From Pseudomonadota bacterium (GTDB lineage Bacteria; Pseudomonadota; Alphaproteobacteria; Acetobacterales; Acetobacteraceae), in the NCBI GenBank assembly GCA_021798575.1, contig JAJZGI010000003.1, positions 23,067-87,066 of the forward strand: a DNA stretch of 64,000 bases, written 5' to 3'. Both the position numbers and the translations under genes were made by a program. The notes beneath the pieces are model-generated. The model saw nothing but the letters and a program-made list of their open reading frames with translations, searched no databases and was not told the origin of the DNA. Shown one piece after another: positions 27,788-35,047 of this stretch; within the stretch, counting starts at the first letter, position 1, and each line of letters begins with the position of its first letter.

Positions 27788-29307
27788 GCGTTGCTCACGA
27801 GTTTCAGGCCGCGGCGGCGCTCACGGGGTGCGGGCATCGGCAGGTCGAGCGGCAGCAGCGGCGCGCGGTCAGCCGCGCCATCGCCCACGCTGTCGGCGGG
27901 CTCTGGCGTGGCCGGGGCGAGGTTGGTCTGGCCGAGATAGTTCACGGCGAGGTTCCGGAACACATAATCGATCATCGAGGTGGCGGCGGCCACCGCCGGG
28001 TCACCCTCCACGCTGCCAGCCGGGCCAAACCGGGTGAAGGTAAACGCCTCGACATACTCCTCCAGCCCGACGCCATGTTGCAGCCCGAGGCTGACGGCGA
28101 TGGCGAAGGCATCCATGAGCCCTCGGAACGCCGATCCCTCCTTATGCAGCGCGATGAAAATCTCGCCCAGTCGGCCGTTCGCATACTCGCCGGTGGAGAG
28201 GAATAATTTATGCCCGCCGACGCTGGCCTTCTGCGTGTAGCCGGTGCGTCGCGCGGGCAGCAGCTCGCGGTTGGCGGCGCGCCTGGCCGGCATGGGTGCC
28301 GCGGGCCGTGCGGGCATCTGCGCCACCATTGGCGCCAGCGCGTCATGCATGGCGGCGTGCGCGGCGGGCTTGGGTGCCGGGAATATCATAGCCCCGGCCA
28401 GCGTCTGCGCCAATGCGGCCTCAGCGCTCAGCCCCAGCGCCGCCAGCCGGTGGCTGGCCCACAGGCTGAGCCCGCCAGACTCATCCATGGGCGAGAAAGC
28501 AGGCGCGAAGTCTCGGGTCCCGGCACCCAGCAGCGCCTCCACGGCGGGGCAGTCGGGGAATCCCAGCAGGGTCTCGTGCCGCCTTGTCTGCATCGCCAGC
28601 GCGCCGGCCTGCGCCGCTCGGGTGGCGGCGTGCAGCCCCGGAATAATCCGATCCACGACCGAACCATCGGGCAGTTCCGCCGCCGTAATGGCGTATCCGG
28701 GTGCCGCACCACGCGCCAGCAGGCTGGCGGACGCGAGATCCGCGTGCACGCCGATAAAACCCGTCAGCAGCACGGCGACATCCCGCGCGGCGGCGGAATC
28801 ATACTCCAGCCCGAGCCGTGCCAGCATCAGATTGAGATCGGTGAAACCCAGGCTGAGCCGGTGCGCCCCGGGCCGGCCCAGCGTCAGCGCGATCACCGCG
28901 AGCTGTACCGCCTCGCCCAAAGCATTCGCATCAAAATCGCCCACCTGGGTGAAAAACCCATCCAGGTTAAAGATGAACTCCGGCACTCCCGTCTGCTGGT
29001 TGCGCCAGATCGCCGGGCCGGGCGCGCCGCGCCTGGCCGCCAGCAGCGCGTGCAGCTCGGCCCCCAACGCCGGGCGGATGGCCGCGGTGGCGCCCCGCGT
29101 GGCGATTGGGCCGATCCACGCCTGCGCCGCCAAAGCGATATCTAGCCTCTCCACACCGGGCAGAATCGCCGCCAGCGCATTCGCCGCACCCTGGCCCCAG
29201 GCGGCGGGAATTTTTACCGCCACCATCGGGGCGTCCGGCTCCGCGCTCGCCGAAAACACGCTCTGCTTGATGCCATGCCAGGATTTGTCGGTTGAATCTG
29301 TGCCCAT
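27784..29307 (-). CDS. Degenerate NrdJ-like TSCPD-domain protein
   Basis: A 507-aa protein related to vitamin B12-dependent (class II) ribonucleotide reductase. Residues ~350-455 ([53 protein letters not shown]) are a good TSCPD domain, the C-terminal module of NrdJ. Residues ~154-215 ([20 protein letters not shown]) resemble the NrdJ barrel, but the barrel is much shortened. Only one Cys is visible (FPDCPAVE, ~252), so the Cys triad and NxCxE-type loop needed for radical catalysis are absent. Probably non-enzymatic or regulatory. Coupled to RidA; an NrdR-box-like pair lies upstream. Confidence 0.8.
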   Translation of the reverse strand: MGTDSTDKSWHGIKQSVFSASAEPDAPMVAVKIPAAWGQGAANALAAILPGVERLDIALAAQAWIGPIATRGATAAIRPALGAELHALLAARRGAPGPAIWRNQQTGVPEFIFNLDGFFTQVGDFDANALGEAVQLAVIALTLGRPGAHRLSLGFTDLNLMLARLGLEYDSAAARDVAVLLTGFIGVHADLASASLLARGAAPGYAITAAELPDGSVVDRIIPGLHAATRAAQAGALAMQTRRHETLLGFPDCPAVEALLGAGTRDFAPAFSPMDESGGLSLWASHRLAALGLSAEAALAQTLAGAMIFPAPKPAAHAAMHDALAPMVAQMPARPAAPMPARRAANRELLPARRTGYTQKASVGGHKLFLSTGEYANGRLGEIFIALHKEGSAFRGLMDAFAIAVSLGLQHGVGLEEYVEAFTFTRFGPAGSVEGDPAVAAATSMIDYVFRNLAVNYLGQTNLAPATPEPADSVGDGAADRAPLLPLDLPMPAPRERRRGLKLVSNA

Positions 29308-29339
29308 GCCCGTAACCTAAGACAGCAAAGCCCAATGAT

Positions 29340-29386
29340 AAAGTGTATTTAGTAGTATTTTTTGCTCTCACCACAAAATACTGTGG
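29340..29386. promoter_or_regulatory. Candidate pair of NrdR boxes between divergent genes
   Basis: CCACAAAATACTGTGG (29371-29386) is a 16-bp imperfect palindrome close to the NrdR-box consensus aCACwAtATaTwGTgt. A weaker box in opposite orientation (29340-29355; complement CTACTAAATACACTTT) starts 31 bp away, the spacing expected of paired NrdR boxes. The pair lies 33 bp before the NrdJ-like gene on the minus strand. Assignment is by consensus memory and spacing, not a matrix score. Confidence 0.5.
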
Positions 29387-29409
29387 ATAGCGTGCCAGGA
29401 ACATCATTG

Positions 29410-29868
29410 ATGGACCTGCGCCGCGCCATCTCCTATATCCGGGGCATGAGCACAAACACCGATGCGAAGGTCTCGATGCGTCAGTTGGGTGGGCTGCGCG
29501 GCCTCCTGCGTAACCCCGGCCTCTTCCTCTACACGCTGCGCCGGGGCAACCATGTCGGGCGGGACGCGTCCGGCAACGAGTATTACGAGCACCCCGGGCG
29601 CGGCATCGTGGCGCACACCCGCCGCTGGGTCGTCTATGCCGGCGCGCCGGATGCCTCGAGCATCGGGCCGGAGTGGCACGCCTGGCTGCACCACACCACG
29701 GAGGAGCCGCTGCCCGACACGGGCGCCAAACCCTGGCAGCGCCCGCATCAGCCGAACCTCACCGGCACGCCAGCCAGCTATCGCCCCGCCGGGCACGACT
29801 ATAAAGGTGGCCAGCGCGCCCGCGCCTCGGCGGACTATGAATCCTGGACCCCGGAACCACGCGAATGA
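29410..29868 (+). CDS. NADH:ubiquinone oxidoreductase accessory subunit, NDUFA12 family
   Basis: A 152-aa complex I supernumerary subunit homologue. FLYTLRRGNHVGRDASGNEYYE, RRWVVYAGAPDASSIGPEWHAWLHH and the C-terminal YKGGQRARASADYESWTPE are the NDUFA12/B17.2 pattern found in alphaproteobacteria and mitochondria. ATG 29410 has AGGA upstream; ATG 29446 would give an N-terminus closer to the usual length. It overlaps mlaD by 4 bp, a conserved alphaproteobacterial order. Confidence 0.9.
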   Translation: MDLRRAISYIRGMSTNTDAKVSMRQLGGLRGLLRNPGLFLYTLRRGNHVGRDASGNEYYEHPGRGIVAHTRRWVVYAGAPDASSIGPEWHAWLHHTTEEPLPDTGAKPWQRPHQPNLTGTPASYRPAGHDYKGGQRARASADYESWTPEPRE

Positions 29869-30392
29869 CCCGTAAACTGCCCGAGATTTTCACCGGCTTC
29901 GCCGTCATCATCATAGCGGTGGCGTTTCTGGCCTTCGCGCTCAGCCGCGCCGGGGAGGTCAGCAGTGGTGGCTACCCGCTGGTCGCGCAATTCTCCAGCA
30001 TCGGCGGCCTCACGGTCGGCGCGGACGTCAAAATCGGCGGCGTCGTGGTCGGCCATGTCGCCTCCGAGCATCTGGACACCACGACCTACGCCGCCATCGT
30101 TGGTTTGATGATGAATGATGACATCAAGGTCCCGCAGGACAGCAGCGCCGCGATCACCTCGGACGGCCTGCTGAGCGGCGACTACGTCGCGGTCTCGCCC
30201 GGCGGGTCGAACAATATGCTCGCAGCGGGCCAGTCTTTCCCGGTGACCCAATCGGCGATCAATATCGAGGATCTGCTGGGTAAATTCATCTTCAGCATGG
30301 GCAGTGGGGGTAAAAGCGCCGCGCCTGGTAAATCCCCGGCCAAACCAGTCGCGCCGGGCGCCGCCACACCTAGCCCCACCGCGTCGAACTGA
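29865..30392 (+). CDS. mlaD: MlaD-type MCE-domain phospholipid transport protein
   Basis: A 175-aa inner-membrane-anchored periplasmic protein. One N-terminal helix (IFTGFAVIIIAVAFLAFAL) precedes the MCE domain (YPLVAQFSSIGGLTVGADVKIGG ... DDIKVPQDSSAAITSDGLLSGDYVAV). MlaD hexamers carry phospholipids between membranes for the Mla system. The other Mla genes are not in the window. Pro/Ala-rich tail. Coupled to both neighbours by overlapping stop/start codons. Confidence 0.9.
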   Translation: MTRKLPEIFTGFAVIIIAVAFLAFALSRAGEVSSGGYPLVAQFSSIGGLTVGADVKIGGVVVGHVASEHLDTTTYAAIVGLMMNDDIKVPQDSSAAITSDGLLSGDYVAVSPGGSNNMLAAGQSFPVTQSAINIEDLLGKFIFSMGSGGKSAAPGKSPAKPVAPGAATPSPTASN

Positions 30393-30967
30393 TGCGCTGG
30401 CTGGCTCTGGCCTCGCTGACGCTCCTGGCGGGCCCGCCCGCCTGGGCTCAGAATAACGAGCCCACCGTGGTGGTACCGTCCGCCCCGGCGATCGTCTCGG
30501 CACCCCTAGCACCCGCCGCGGCGCAGCCGAGCTACGCATCGCCCCCGCCCGGGCTGGTGCAAACCCCCTCGCCCGGTACGCCCGCCAACAGCGACAGCGC
30601 CAATACCAATCCCGGCGCGCCCGTGGGCGCGCAGACCGTGCCGCCCGACGTCGCGCCGACATTCGCCAACATTTGGCTTCCCGGCAGCAGCGCCACGCTC
30701 GGCGTGCTGGACAAAGTGGGGGGCGGCGTCTCCAAACTGGTCATTCCCGTCGGCGGCCAGGCGAAGGTGGGGGACTTGCAGGTCTCCGTGCAGTCCTGCG
30801 TGAGTCGCCCGCCGGGGCAAATCCCGGATACCGCGGTGTTTTTGTCCATCCAGGGCAAAGCCGCCAGCAGCCCGCCGGTGTTCCACGGCTGGATGGTCCG
30901 CTCCGCGCCCGGTGCCGCGGTGGTGGGGGACGCCAGCGAGAGTTTCCGCGTCATCTCCTGCAAATAA
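30392..30967 (+). CDS. DUF2155 exported protein
   Basis: A 191-aa secreted protein. A signal peptide (LALASLTLLAGPPAWAQ) and a ~60-residue Pro/Ala-rich linker precede a DUF2155 domain (ATLGVLDKVGGGVSKLVIPVG; VQSCVSRPPG; VFHGWMVRSAPGA; FRVISCK). Two Cys pairs at the domain ends could form a disulfide. Function unknown; it commonly follows mlaD in alphaproteobacteria, which suggests an envelope role. Confidence 0.85.
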   Translation: MRWLALASLTLLAGPPAWAQNNEPTVVVPSAPAIVSAPLAPAAAQPSYASPPPGLVQTPSPGTPANSDSANTNPGAPVGAQTVPPDVAPTFANIWLPGSSATLGVLDKVGGGVSKLVIPVGGQAKVGDLQVSVQSCVSRPPGQIPDTAVFLSIQGKAASSPPVFHGWMVRSAPGAAVVGDASESFRVISCK

Positions 30968-31101
30968 CTGATCCATACGTTTCGGTGTGTTAAATATACA
31001 ACAGCCGCAGAATGTTCATCCGCAGGCTGTATTCGCCCTGTTGAATCTACCGATGAACCTCTAAATAGGCGTCATTATTAACCACAAGTTGGAGTTCAGA
31101 C

Positions 31102-32175
31102 ATGAAGTTGCGCCAAGCCCTAGCCGCCGCCACCTGCATCGCCCTGCCCATGGTCGCCCATGCGCAGGTGATCACCGGCCCCTATGTCAGCCTGGAAGGT
31201 GGCACCAGCATCCTGAACCCGGTCAACTACAGCGAGTCGCTGAAAGGCACGACCGGCAAGCTCCAGTATCGGCCGTCCTACGCCGGCGTGGCCGCCATCG
31301 GCTACGGCTTTGGCAACGGTTTCCGGGTCGAGATCAGCGGTGACGACCTGCACAACACGCTGCACCGCACGGATTCGAGCCTCGGCTCCTACGCCTCCAG
31401 CGGCACCCATACCTCCTTCGGCCCGATGGCGGACCTGCTCTATGATATCCCGGTCGGCCTGCCGATCACGCCCTATGTCGGCGCCGGTGCGGGCTACCAA
31501 TGGGTCCAGGCGAGCACGTTCGGCCCGCTGAACTACTCGGACACCAAGGGCGGTTTCGCCTACAACGTCATCGCCGGCGTCTCCTACCCCCTCGCCGCAG
31601 TCCCAGGCCTTTCACTCACCGCCGAATATCGGTTTCAGGATATTGTCAGCGACCTGAAGTTCCGGGACAGCGTGACCGGCGGCTTACCGGCGGGTTCGCC
31701 CAAACCTGGCACCTTCAAAATGGGTCACCAGGCCAGCAACAGCTTCTTCGTGGGGCTGCGCTACGCGATGTTCCAGCCCGCCCCAATGGCTCCGGCACCC
31801 GCTCCGGCGCCCGCACCCGTAGCCGCCGCACCGGCACCCGCACCGGCCCGCACGTACCTCGTCTTCTTCGACTGGAATAAAGCCAGCCTGACCCCGCGCG
31901 CCACCCAGATCATCGCGCAGGCGGCGTCAGACAGCCACAGGGCGCAGACGACAACGCTCGATGTCTCGGGTTACACGGACACCTCCGGCACGCCGACCTA
32001 CAACATGGGCCTGTCCGAGCGTCGGGCCCAGGCGGTCGCGGGCCAGCTGGTGGCGGATGGCGTTCCGCAGTCCGAGATCGCGATCCACGCCTATGGTGAG
32101 ACCCATCTTCTGGTCCCAACCGGTCCCGGCGTGCGCGAGCCGCAAAACCGCCGCGTCGAGATCGTCCTCCAGTAA
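31102..32175 (+). CDS. OmpA-family outer-membrane protein, paralogue 1
   Basis: A 357-aa protein with a signal peptide (ALAAATCIALPMVAHAQ), an N-terminal eight-stranded-type beta-barrel (residues ~20-215; ITGPYVSLEGGTSILNP ... SNSFFVGLRYAMF), a Pro/Ala hinge and a C-terminal OmpA domain (YLVFFDWNKASLTPRATQI; VSGYTDTSGTPTYN; NRRVEIVLQ) that binds peptidoglycan. GGAG eight bases before the ATG. The second paralogue follows after 200 bp; their OmpA domains are nearly identical while the barrels differ widely. Confidence 0.93.
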   Translation: MKLRQALAAATCIALPMVAHAQVITGPYVSLEGGTSILNPVNYSESLKGTTGKLQYRPSYAGVAAIGYGFGNGFRVEISGDDLHNTLHRTDSSLGSYASSGTHTSFGPMADLLYDIPVGLPITPYVGAGAGYQWVQASTFGPLNYSDTKGGFAYNVIAGVSYPLAAVPGLSLTAEYRFQDIVSDLKFRDSVTGGLPAGSPKPGTFKMGHQASNSFFVGLRYAMFQPAPMAPAPAPAPAPVAAAPAPAPARTYLVFFDWNKASLTPRATQIIAQAASDSHRAQTTTLDVSGYTDTSGTPTYNMGLSERRAQAVAGQLVADGVPQSEIAIHAYGETHLLVPTGPGVREPQNRRVEIVLQ

Positions 32176-32186
32176 CCTGAAACCTC

Positions 32187-32249
32187 AGGGCCTGATCGTT
32201 TGAGGTTGGCGCGTTTTGCGCGGCACCCGAAGGCGTCAATCAGTCTCTA
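32187..32249. repeat. Dispersed intergenic repeat B, copy 1
   Basis: A 63-bp element (AGGGCCTGATCGTTTGAGG ... ATCAGTCTCTA). The element at 48848-48911 (reverse strand) matches at about 54 of 63 positions without gaps. Here it starts 12 bp after the stop of the first ompA gene and precedes a palindrome and a terminator. Confidence 0.8.
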
Positions 32250-32256
32250 AAAATAG

Positions 32257-32280
32257 TTGAGAGTGCGATCGCACTCTCAA
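32257..32280. repeat. 24-bp perfect palindrome
   Basis: TTGAGAGTGCGATCGCACTCTCAA is a perfect 12+12 palindrome without a loop, directly before the intrinsic terminator. It shares the TGCGATCG motif with the palindrome at 34990-35047. Confidence 0.75.
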
Positions 32281-32313
32281 AAACCCCTGGCGGGCGACCG
32301 TCAGGGGTTTTTT
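32279..32313 (+). terminator. Intrinsic terminator after the first ompA gene
   Basis: CCCCTGGCGG, a GCGA tetraloop and CCGTCAGGGG form a 10-bp stem (one G-T pair), preceded by five A and followed by TTTTTT. This is the clearest rho-independent terminator in the window. It separates the two ompA genes into distinct transcripts. Confidence 0.88.
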
Positions 32314-32376
32314 ATACACGTACAAGCGCTATATGGGCGATATCGTGCGTGATGTCGGCATGAAGGAGTCACCGTT

Positions 32377-33462
32377 ATGAAGTTTCGCGTCGCATTGCTC
32401 ACCGCCACGGTGCTCGCCGCACCGTTCGCATTCTCCCACGCCGCATCGGCCCAGCCGGTCACGGGCATGTATGTCGCGGGGGGTGCCGGCTACAATATCG
32501 CCGACGGCCAGAAGGGTAAGGACGTCTTCATCAACCGCGCGGCCGTGCCCTATGAAGGCCGGCTGATCTTCCATAATGGCTACGCCGGCATGGCCAGCTT
32601 CGGCTATGGCTTCGGCAATGGCTTCCGGGTCGAGATCGAGGGCGACTACATCCACGATAATCTGGCAAAAACCTCGATCGCGGGGACTGCCTTCAAAAAC
32701 GGCGGCAACGCCGCGCGCTATGGCGCCTTCGTGAACGCCGATTACGACTTCGATATCGACTCGCCCTACCTATACCCCTATGTGGGCGCTGGCGTCGGCT
32801 GGCAGGAGAACCGGCTGGACTACCGATCTCCCTACGCCAATTTCAACAAAACCAAGGGTGCGCTGGCCTATCAGGGCATCGTCGGCCTCGCCTTTCCGGT
32901 CGCCTATGTGCCGGGCCTCTCGGCCACGCTGGAGTACCGCTTCGTCGCGGTCGCCGGTTCCACCAAATATCATTTCGGCGTCAGCGGCGCCCCGGCGAGC
33001 GTGAAACTGGGTCACCAGTATAATAACCAGATCATGCTGGGCCTGCGCTATGAGCTCTACACACCGCAGCCTGCGGCACCGGCACCCACGCCCACCGCCG
33101 CACCCATGGCGGCGGCCCCGGCGCCCGCACCCGCGCGCACCTACCTCGTGTTCTTCGACTGGAACCAGGCCAGCCTGACCCCGCGCGCCACCCAGATCAT
33201 CGCGCAGGCGGCGTCAGACAGCCACACGGCCCAGACCACCACGCTGGATGTGTCCGGCTATACGGACACCTCCGGCACGCCCGCCTACAACATGGGCCTC
33301 TCCCAGCGCCGGGCCCAGGCCGTCGCCGCGCAACTGGTAACGGACGGCGTGCCGCAGTCCGAGATCGCGATCCACGCCTACGGTGAGACGCATCTGCTGG
33401 TCCCCACCGGCCCGGGTGTGCGCGAGCCGCAGAACCGCCGCGTCGAGATCGTTCTGCAATAG
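32377..33462 (+). CDS. OmpA-family outer-membrane protein, paralogue 2
   Basis: A 361-aa protein with a signal peptide (LLTATVLAAPFAFSHAASAQ), a beta-barrel domain (residues ~25-230; VTGMYVAGGAGYNIADG ... NQIMLGLRYELY), a Pro/Ala hinge and a C-terminal OmpA peptidoglycan-binding domain ending NRRVEIVLQ. AAGGAG lies upstream of the ATG. Compared with paralogue 1 the OmpA domain differs at only about six residues, while the barrel is clearly different in sequence and loops. Confidence 0.93.
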   Translation: MKFRVALLTATVLAAPFAFSHAASAQPVTGMYVAGGAGYNIADGQKGKDVFINRAAVPYEGRLIFHNGYAGMASFGYGFGNGFRVEIEGDYIHDNLAKTSIAGTAFKNGGNAARYGAFVNADYDFDIDSPYLYPYVGAGVGWQENRLDYRSPYANFNKTKGALAYQGIVGLAFPVAYVPGLSATLEYRFVAVAGSTKYHFGVSGAPASVKLGHQYNNQIMLGLRYELYTPQPAAPAPTPTAAPMAAAPAPAPARTYLVFFDWNQASLTPRATQIIAQAASDSHTAQTTTLDVSGYTDTSGTPAYNMGLSQRRAQAVAAQLVTDGVPQSEIAIHAYGETHLLVPTGPGVREPQNRRVEIVLQ

Positions 33463-33764
33463 GACTATAACTGCGCGCGTCTCGCGTCGCGCTATCGCCC
33501 AGGGCTGATGCCGTGCCCATCCCGAGTCAGTGGCTCGGGATATAGCTTTGCATTGAAATATTGCTGTTACATTCAGAGCAGTATCATAGCGCACACGATC
33601 AATATTGGTTTGGACTGAATCGCCAGACTCCTTCCGAACCAATAAGATTGATCGCCAATCACGCTCTGGCCAATGGCCAGTGCGGAAGTGTGAATGGTGG
33701 CGTTTTGGTGCTGACGCGTAATGGATTATTCGGACTGACGCGGCGGTGCTGAAAGCAGCGGCAT
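33463..33764. other. 302-bp intergenic region without a convincing gene
   Basis: It holds a hairpin at 33519-33541 (ATCCCGAG, 7-nt loop, CTCGGGAT) that could end the ompA transcript, although only a weak T-run follows, and repeat A copy 2 at 33597-33658. The 63-aa track ORF (33561-33752) reads through the repeat and looks spurious. The sulfotransferase start follows directly. Confidence 0.6.
33597..33658. repeat. Dispersed intergenic repeat A, copy 2
   Basis: GATCAATATTGGTTTGGACTGAATC ... ATTGATCGCCAA, 62 bp, 53 matches to copy 1 at 25285-25346 without gaps. The inner stem is degraded compared with copy 1, but the outer GATCAAT/ATTGATC ends are kept. It lies upstream of the sulfotransferase gene. 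Confidence 0.8.
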
Positions 33765-35012
33765 ATGCCTAAGCAAACCACACCACAGCCACCCAGTGAG
33801 GGCAGCTTGATTCTGGCGCAACTGTTCGACCGGATGCGCGAGAGGCTGATCCCCCGTCACACGCGGCGTGAGCGGATGCTACGACTGCTTTATGTGCCGG
33901 TATTAAAACGAATAATGAGGACGCAACGGCCGTGCGCCGTGTCACCTGCGGGGCTTGATGGCAATGTCGAATCTCCCGCGCCTGATTTCAGCCTGTTCCC
34001 GGACCGCGCCGTCCCGGGCGAGATGCCGGTTGCCCCGCCCTTTGCCGCGAGCAGACCACCGGGAAATAGCCAGAATAACTGGTTCGGCCCCGAGCTCGCC
34101 ACCCGCCTGGTGGAACTTCCAGCCCCAATCGTGGTCTTCAACAAATCCCACTCGGGGAGCCGCCTGTTGGCGGCGCTGCTGCGCCAACAGGGCATCTTCA
34201 TGGGTGCCGATCTGAATGAGGCGTTCGATGCCATGCCATTTCTGCCGGTCGTCGAATATGTCGTGAAAAACTACCACCCGGATTTCACCAGCCTCTGGCG
34301 AATGCCGCACGCGCCGGCGGAATTGCAATCATTGCTGGCCCAGGCCCTGGATACGCATCTACAGGGTCATCGCCCGGGCTCCCGTTGGGGTTGGAAATTA
34401 TGTGAGACCACCTTTATTCTGCCACTTCTGAATATGATGTTCCCTCACGCCCGTTATGTGCATCTGCTGCGTGATGGCCGGGACGTTGCCTTTTCGGATC
34501 ATGTCGCGCCGGAGCTGCCTTTCTGGCGGAAAATCTACTTCGGGACAGATCGGGTCCAGAGCTGGCACGGCATGGCGCTGGACGATGCAGCCTATCGTCG
34601 GTGCAGCCATCTCTATAATGCCTGGCACTGGCGGGAGATGGTCGGCCTCGGTCGCGCCTACGGCGCCATGCTGGGCAACCGCTATGTCGAGCTGCACTAC
34701 GAGGCGCTGAGCGCCGATCTCATCGCAACAGGCCGGGCGCTGCTGCAATGGCTGGGCGTGCCGGTCGATGCTCAGGCCCTGGCAACCTTACAAACCAAAA
34801 CCCATCGCCGATCCATCGGCAAATACCGGGGCCAACCCATGGCGGCCCAGCGCGCGGTGCAGCGGATCATCGAGCCGACCCTGCTCGCCTGTGGCTATAC
34901 CTGCACACCGCTGCCGCCACATGTGCCTCTGCTGCGGCGTCTCGCACGCAAAACCCGGCTGGGCAGCGCCTGGCGCCCGGATAAAAACCAGGGTGCGATC
35001 GTTTTAAGATAA
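33765..35012 (+). CDS. Sulfotransferase family protein
   Basis: A 415-aa protein. After a ~120-residue N-terminal region of no clear type, FNKSHSGSRLLAALLRQQG is a 5'-phosphosulfate-binding loop and ARYVHLLRDGRDVAFS is the 3'-phosphate-binding segment of PAPS-dependent sulfotransferases. The acceptor is unknown; a surface glycan or lipid is plausible. The 3' end, including the stop, is embedded in the palindrome shared with mfd. No clear operon partner. Confidence 0.82.
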   Translation: MPKQTTPQPPSEGSLILAQLFDRMRERLIPRHTRRERMLRLLYVPVLKRIMRTQRPCAVSPAGLDGNVESPAPDFSLFPDRAVPGEMPVAPPFAASRPPGNSQNNWFGPELATRLVELPAPIVVFNKSHSGSRLLAALLRQQGIFMGADLNEAFDAMPFLPVVEYVVKNYHPDFTSLWRMPHAPAELQSLLAQALDTHLQGHRPGSRWGWKLCETTFILPLLNMMFPHARYVHLLRDGRDVAFSDHVAPELPFWRKIYFGTDRVQSWHGMALDDAAYRRCSHLYNAWHWREMVGLGRAYGAMLGNRYVELHYEALSADLIATGRALLQWLGVPVDAQALATLQTKTHRRSIGKYRGQPMAAQRAVQRIIEPTLLACGYTCTPLPPHVPLLRRLARKTRLGSAWRPDKNQGAIVLR

Positions 35013-35047
35013 CGCAATCTTGCGTCAACTTAAAACGATCGCACCCT
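34990..35047. repeat. Large palindrome between convergent genes
   Basis: AGGGTGCGATCGTTTTAAG (34990-35008) pairs perfectly over 19 bp with CTTAAAACGATCGCACCCT (35029-35047); the 20-nt spacer holds an inner hairpin (ACGCAA-TC-TTGCGT). It covers the last codons and stop of the sulfotransferase gene and the TAG stop of mfd. Read from the mfd side it contains GATCGTTTTAAGTTGACGCAA, matching the core of repeat B. It may act as a bidirectional terminator although T-tracts are absent. Confidence 0.85.

Noticed and set aside
32257-32280. 24-bp palindrome considered as a phage attachment site
   Set aside because: No integrase, tRNA gene or flanking direct repeat; it sits just before an intrinsic terminator and shares a motif with other local palindromes.
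33561-33752. 63-aa ORF between ompA and the sulfotransferase gene
   Set aside because: Reads through dispersed repeat A, has no clear ribosome binding site and no protein-like pattern.
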